Part shown: positions 50,512 through 52,658 of the stretch, one piece after another
Numbering within the stretch: position 1 is the stretch's first letter
Layout of the letters: each line of letters begins with the position of its first letter
IMG/VR virus record: IMGVR_UViG_3300022866_000011
Span: 1-52,658 of that record
Source: a virus
Reading direction: 5' to 3' (one strand)
DNA: 52,658 nucleotides
Program-made: the position numbers and the translations under genes
The notes under the pieces: model-generated
Database searches by the model: none
What the model was told of the DNA's origin: nothing
The model's input: the letters and a program-made list of their open reading frames with translations, nothing else

Positions 50512-50754
50512 ATGGCCGGCCAACTCCTCAACTTAAACGGAAGCCCTACCTTCATCGACGGACCCGACGCGTTCGGATCCGCCAAGGTCAACGGCCGCAC
50601 GCGACGCTGGGAGTGGCACGATTACCTCGGGCCGATTTTCATGCGAGCCGATGGTGAGCCCTGCAAGATCCCACCCGGCGAGCACAACCCAGTCTGGCCG
50701 CACTTCGAAAAGTGGCTGACGGAATACCAAGCCAAAAAATTAAAAAAACCATGA
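50512..50754 (+). CDS. Hypothetical protein, 80 aa
   Basis: The start is set at ATG 50512, five bases after the upstream stop. The small protein is rich in aromatic residues (RRWEWHDYLGPIFMRADGEPCKIPPGEHNPVWPHFEKWLTEY). No family is recognised. Its stop overlaps the MazG-like start (ATGA). Confidence 0.55.
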   Translation: MAGQLLNLNGSPTFIDGPDAFGSAKVNGRTRRWEWHDYLGPIFMRADGEPCKIPPGEHNPVWPHFEKWLTEYQAKKLKKP

Positions 50755-51178
50755 ACCTCGATCAATTCCAAGAACGCGCATCGCGCACCCTTCCAGAACA
50801 AGGAGCTCAACACGCCTTCGATCTATCCCTAAAGAAGATGAAGAAGGCCAGTGAGTCACGGTCAGGTAAAGCCGTCATAGACAACTTTTACCGAGACATT
50901 GACCTGACCCATGCCGCCCTTGGGCTTGCTGGCGAAGTCGGCGAGCTAGTCGACCCCATCAAAAAAACCATATTTTACGGCCAGCCCCTCAAATCTGAGA
51001 ACATCAAAGAGGAGGCCGGAGACATTCTCTGGTATATCGCGGGCCGCTTTGCCGCGCACTCGACTGCTCAATGCAAGAACTCGCGGAAGGCGTAATCGCA
51101 AAACTCGCAAAACGCTATCCCGAAAAATACACCGATCAAGCAGCGCAAAATCGCGCCGACAAGGAGCCAACCAAGTGA
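50751..51178 (+). pseudogene. MazG-like pyrophosphohydrolase split by a -1 frameshift
   Basis: The 5' part reads LTHAALGLAGEVGELVDPIKK...ENIKEEAGDILWYIA, with both MazG metal motifs (E-x-x-E and E-x-x-D). The zero frame then stops at 51095. In the -1 frame the domain continues exactly as expected: LCRALDCSMQELAEGVIAKLAKRYPEKY, ending at 51178 with TGA overlapping the next GTG. The switch must occur near 51039-51053. It may be a one-base deletion, a sequencing error or programmed frameshifting; no classic slippery heptamer is seen. MazG enzymes hydrolyse nucleoside triphosphates. Confidence 0.75.
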
Positions 51179-51420
51179 AAACCAAACCCCTCTTTCTCCA
51201 CACCCTGAACGGCAAGCCGGCCAACTACGAAAAAGGCGGTCAGATCAACATAATCGGAAAATATAGCCGGTGCACCAGTGGTCTCGCCACCTCACACAAG
51301 CAGATACGACGCGAACAAAAGGCATCTCGCACTTGGCGCCGTGCTCAAAAATGGTTCACCCCACGAGACGAAACCTCTGTCCGATACGATCACGTTAAAG
51401 TCTACGTGCCAGCGCCATAA
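51175..51420 (+). CDS. Hypothetical basic protein, 81 aa
   Basis: The start is GTG at 51175, overlapping the TGA of the full-length MazG frame. The protein is strongly basic (KQIRREQKASRTWRRAQKWFTPRDE), suggesting nucleic-acid binding, but no family is recognised. It is the last gene of the rightward cluster, ending 11 bases from the convergent recombinase stop. Confidence 0.55.
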   Translation: MKTKPLFLHTLNGKPANYEKGGQINIIGKYSRCTSGLATSHKQIRREQKASRTWRRAQKWFTPRDETSVRYDHVKVYVPAP

Positions 51421-51430
51421 CCAGTTCCGT

Positions 51431-52027
51431 CTAGCCCTCCGCTTCCCGCTCCACCCGCCGCTCCCGGCACAACCGCTCGGCCAACCCCCGAGACACGCCA
51501 AGCGCAACCGCACTCTTCCTGACGGTCACCTCACGGTCGACCACCTCGCGCCAGTTCTCCGGCACCGCCTTCTTTGGCCGGCCCAGAACCCGCCCCTTCG
51601 CCTTAGCGACAGCCAAACCAGCCTTTGTCCGGTCCGATATCATCGAACGCTCGAACTCGGCCACGGCCATCAGCACATGCAACTGCAGACGGCCGGCAGG
51701 ATTGGACGAGCTCGTATCAATCCCCTGCCCCGGACACACCAGGGCAACGCCATTGCCGTCCAGCTCCATAACCACCTGCATCAAATGCGGCAGGCTACGA
51801 CCAAGCCGGTCCAATTTAAACACCACCACGGCACGAACAGAGCGCTTGCGGACCATTTTCATCAACCGATCGAGACCCTCCCGGGAACTACTCGCCCCAG
51901 AAATCTTGTCCTCGATTCGCGCCTTTACCTCCCAACCCTTCGCATCGCAATAGCGCTCCAGCTCCCCAAGCTGGCTATCAACACTCTGGTCACTCGTGGA
52001 GACTCGTAAATATAGGGCTACTTTCAT
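51431..52027 (-). CDS. Serine recombinase (resolvase/invertase type), 198 aa
   Basis: The catalytic N-terminal domain shows YLRVSTSDQ with the nucleophilic Ser at residue 10, FKLDRLGRS (the conserved Arg pair) and AEFERSMISDRTKAGLA. A short C-terminal helix-turn-helix follows (KSAVALGVSRGLAERLC). The length is that of small resolvases and invertases. It coexists with the tyrosine integrase in the same genome, so it may act as a resolvase or DNA inverter, not as the main integrase. No invertible segment was found next to it. Confidence 0.85.
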   Translation of the reverse strand: MKVALYLRVSTSDQSVDSQLGELERYCDAKGWEVKARIEDKISGASSSREGLDRLMKMVRKRSVRAVVVFKLDRLGRSLPHLMQVVMELDGNGVALVCPGQGIDTSSSNPAGRLQLHVLMAVAEFERSMISDRTKAGLAVAKAKGRVLGRPKKAVPENWREVVDREVTVRKSAVALGVSRGLAERLCRERRVEREAEG

Positions 52028-52488
52028 GACTCCGCCTCCCTCTCCTCGAACTCGCCAGCCATCGCATCGGCCACATGCCCATGGTCGATTTCCTCTTCGT
52101 AGGCCAACAGGTAGCGATCACAAACCACGGTCATGAGCATCTCAGTGCTTATGTCCAAATCTTCATCCTCAACCTGAGCCCAAAGCTCTCGAATACGTTC
52201 ATTCACCACATCCTCCAATTGATCGCGCAACCGGTCCATAGGGTAATGCTGCCAACCCTCCGGCACATCCAACGGCAGATTATCATCCGTCTCGCCACCG
52301 GACGTCACCCACCCAGGAGGATGGAACACCGTCGACCCAGCCATGCACACCGGACGCTCAGACCACGCAATCCGTGCCCAACAAACGCCATAGTCACCAA
52401 TAATCTCAGTCCCGTCCTTCGGCGCACTCTCCATCGGCTCCCATTTGCCATGCGGAACAAGCACCACATCACTGTTACCACCGCTCAC
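52024..52488 (-). CDS. DUF551-like N-terminus protein, 154 aa
   Basis: WEPMESAPKDGTEIIGDYGVCWARIAW near the start resembles the WHPIETAPKD segment of the 493-1395 protein and DUF551-like proteins. The C-terminal part is acidic and helical (QLEDVVNERIRELWAQVEDEDLDIS). The start is GTG at 52488, overlapping the stop of the upstream partial gene; the stop overlaps the recombinase start. Function is unknown. Confidence 0.6.
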   Translation of the reverse strand: MSGGNSDVVLVPHGKWEPMESAPKDGTEIIGDYGVCWARIAWSERPVCMAGSTVFHPPGWVTSGGETDDNLPLDVPEGWQHYPMDRLRDQLEDVVNERIRELWAQVEDEDLDISTEMLMTVVCDRYLLAYEEEIDHGHVADAMAGEFEEREAES

Positions 52489-52658
52489 GACGACACCCCC
52501 TTTGCTTTCTCCGTAAGCGGTTTATTACTCTGCGACTTCAGCCACTTCTCATACAAAATCACTCCCATCGTCCTCGCCAAATTATTCCTAGCCGATCCTC
52601 CTGTCTCGACGCCAAAATAGATGTTCCTTCCCTTTTTCGTATTCGATTTTTTTTCCTG
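52485..52658 (-). CDS. Partial small protein cut by the right window edge
   Basis: The minus strand is open from the right edge to a TGA that overlaps the next GTG start. The 57 visible residues include NIYFGVETGGSARNNLARTMGVILYEKWL, which looks like a folded protein end. The family is unknown. If the genome is circular, an in-frame ATG at window positions 6-4 would be the start, giving 59 residues. Confidence 0.5.
   Translation of the reverse strand, partial: QEKKSNTKKGRNIYFGVETGGSARNNLARTMGVILYEKWLKSQSNKPLTEKAKGVSS

Noticed and set aside
1-52658. CRISPR array or insertion sequences
   Set aside because: No regularly spaced direct repeats and no transposase gene were seen.

Overview
The window reads as one tailed-phage genome or prophage of about 52.7 kb. 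It has a head-packaging module with an N4-gp56-type capsid protein, a tail/fibre module, lysis candidates, RecE/RecT recombination and replication genes, a tyrosine integrase with a repressor-like gene, three tRNAs and a 4370-residue polyvalent virion protein. The integrase style and small-gene families suggest a Verrucomicrobiota (Opitutae-like) host; this is an inference from protein style, not a search. Both ends cut genes, and the leftward gene run at the left end (10260 to 1) could continue into the right end (52658 to 51431). The window may therefore be a circular or circularly permuted genome opened at an arbitrary point.

Layout. Positions 1-10260, all on the minus strand, hold the early/replication-recombination operon: two DNA-binding-like genes, RecT, a coiled-coil protein, a RecE-like nuclease, a candidate single-strand-binding protein, a VRR-NUC nuclease, a replisome-organizer-like protein, a DnaC-like loader and a string of small hypothetical genes. 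Positions 10375-12023 (plus) hold the integrase and an XRE-type regulator. Positions 12024-12573 hold no convincing gene, but contain a terminator and a dense set of long inverted repeats (structured RNA or attP candidate). Positions 12574-14899 (minus) look like the lysis region. Positions 14905-23263 (minus) hold fibre-like proteins, small virion proteins, two adaptor-like proteins, the major capsid protein and an acidic scaffold-like protein. Positions 23339-29127 (plus) hold a repeat-built tail protein, a poly-Gly protein, a Ser/Thr-rich fibre and a glycosyltransferase. Positions 29435-29687 hold tRNA-Met, tRNA-Thr and tRNA-Ser. Positions 30068-48637 (minus) hold the portal, the giant protein, a disordered protein and the large terminase. 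Positions 48847-51420 (plus) hold small metabolic genes (HAD phosphatase, a frameshifted MazG). Positions 51431-52658 (minus) hold a serine recombinase and further small genes.

The most unusual content is the giant protein. Besides modules typical of large polyvalent proteins (ParB-like, DdrB-ParB-like, ADP-ribosyltransferase, kinase, D12 adenine methyltransferase, a C-terminal LPD38-like region), it carries a segment that reads as a complete sigma-70-type factor (region 2 and region 4). Several modules are separated by a recurring short peptide, LKSGRS. If the protein is ejected with the DNA, as phage N4 does with its virion RNA polymerase, the phage could deliver a sigma factor to capture host RNA polymerase. 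At DNA level, a family of 17-bp dyads, GTTGA-N7-TCAAC, sits at the terminase, portal, scaffold/tail and regulator boundaries. Two of these dyads are followed about 90-100 bp later by look-alike terminators ending in TCTGTTTTTAC.
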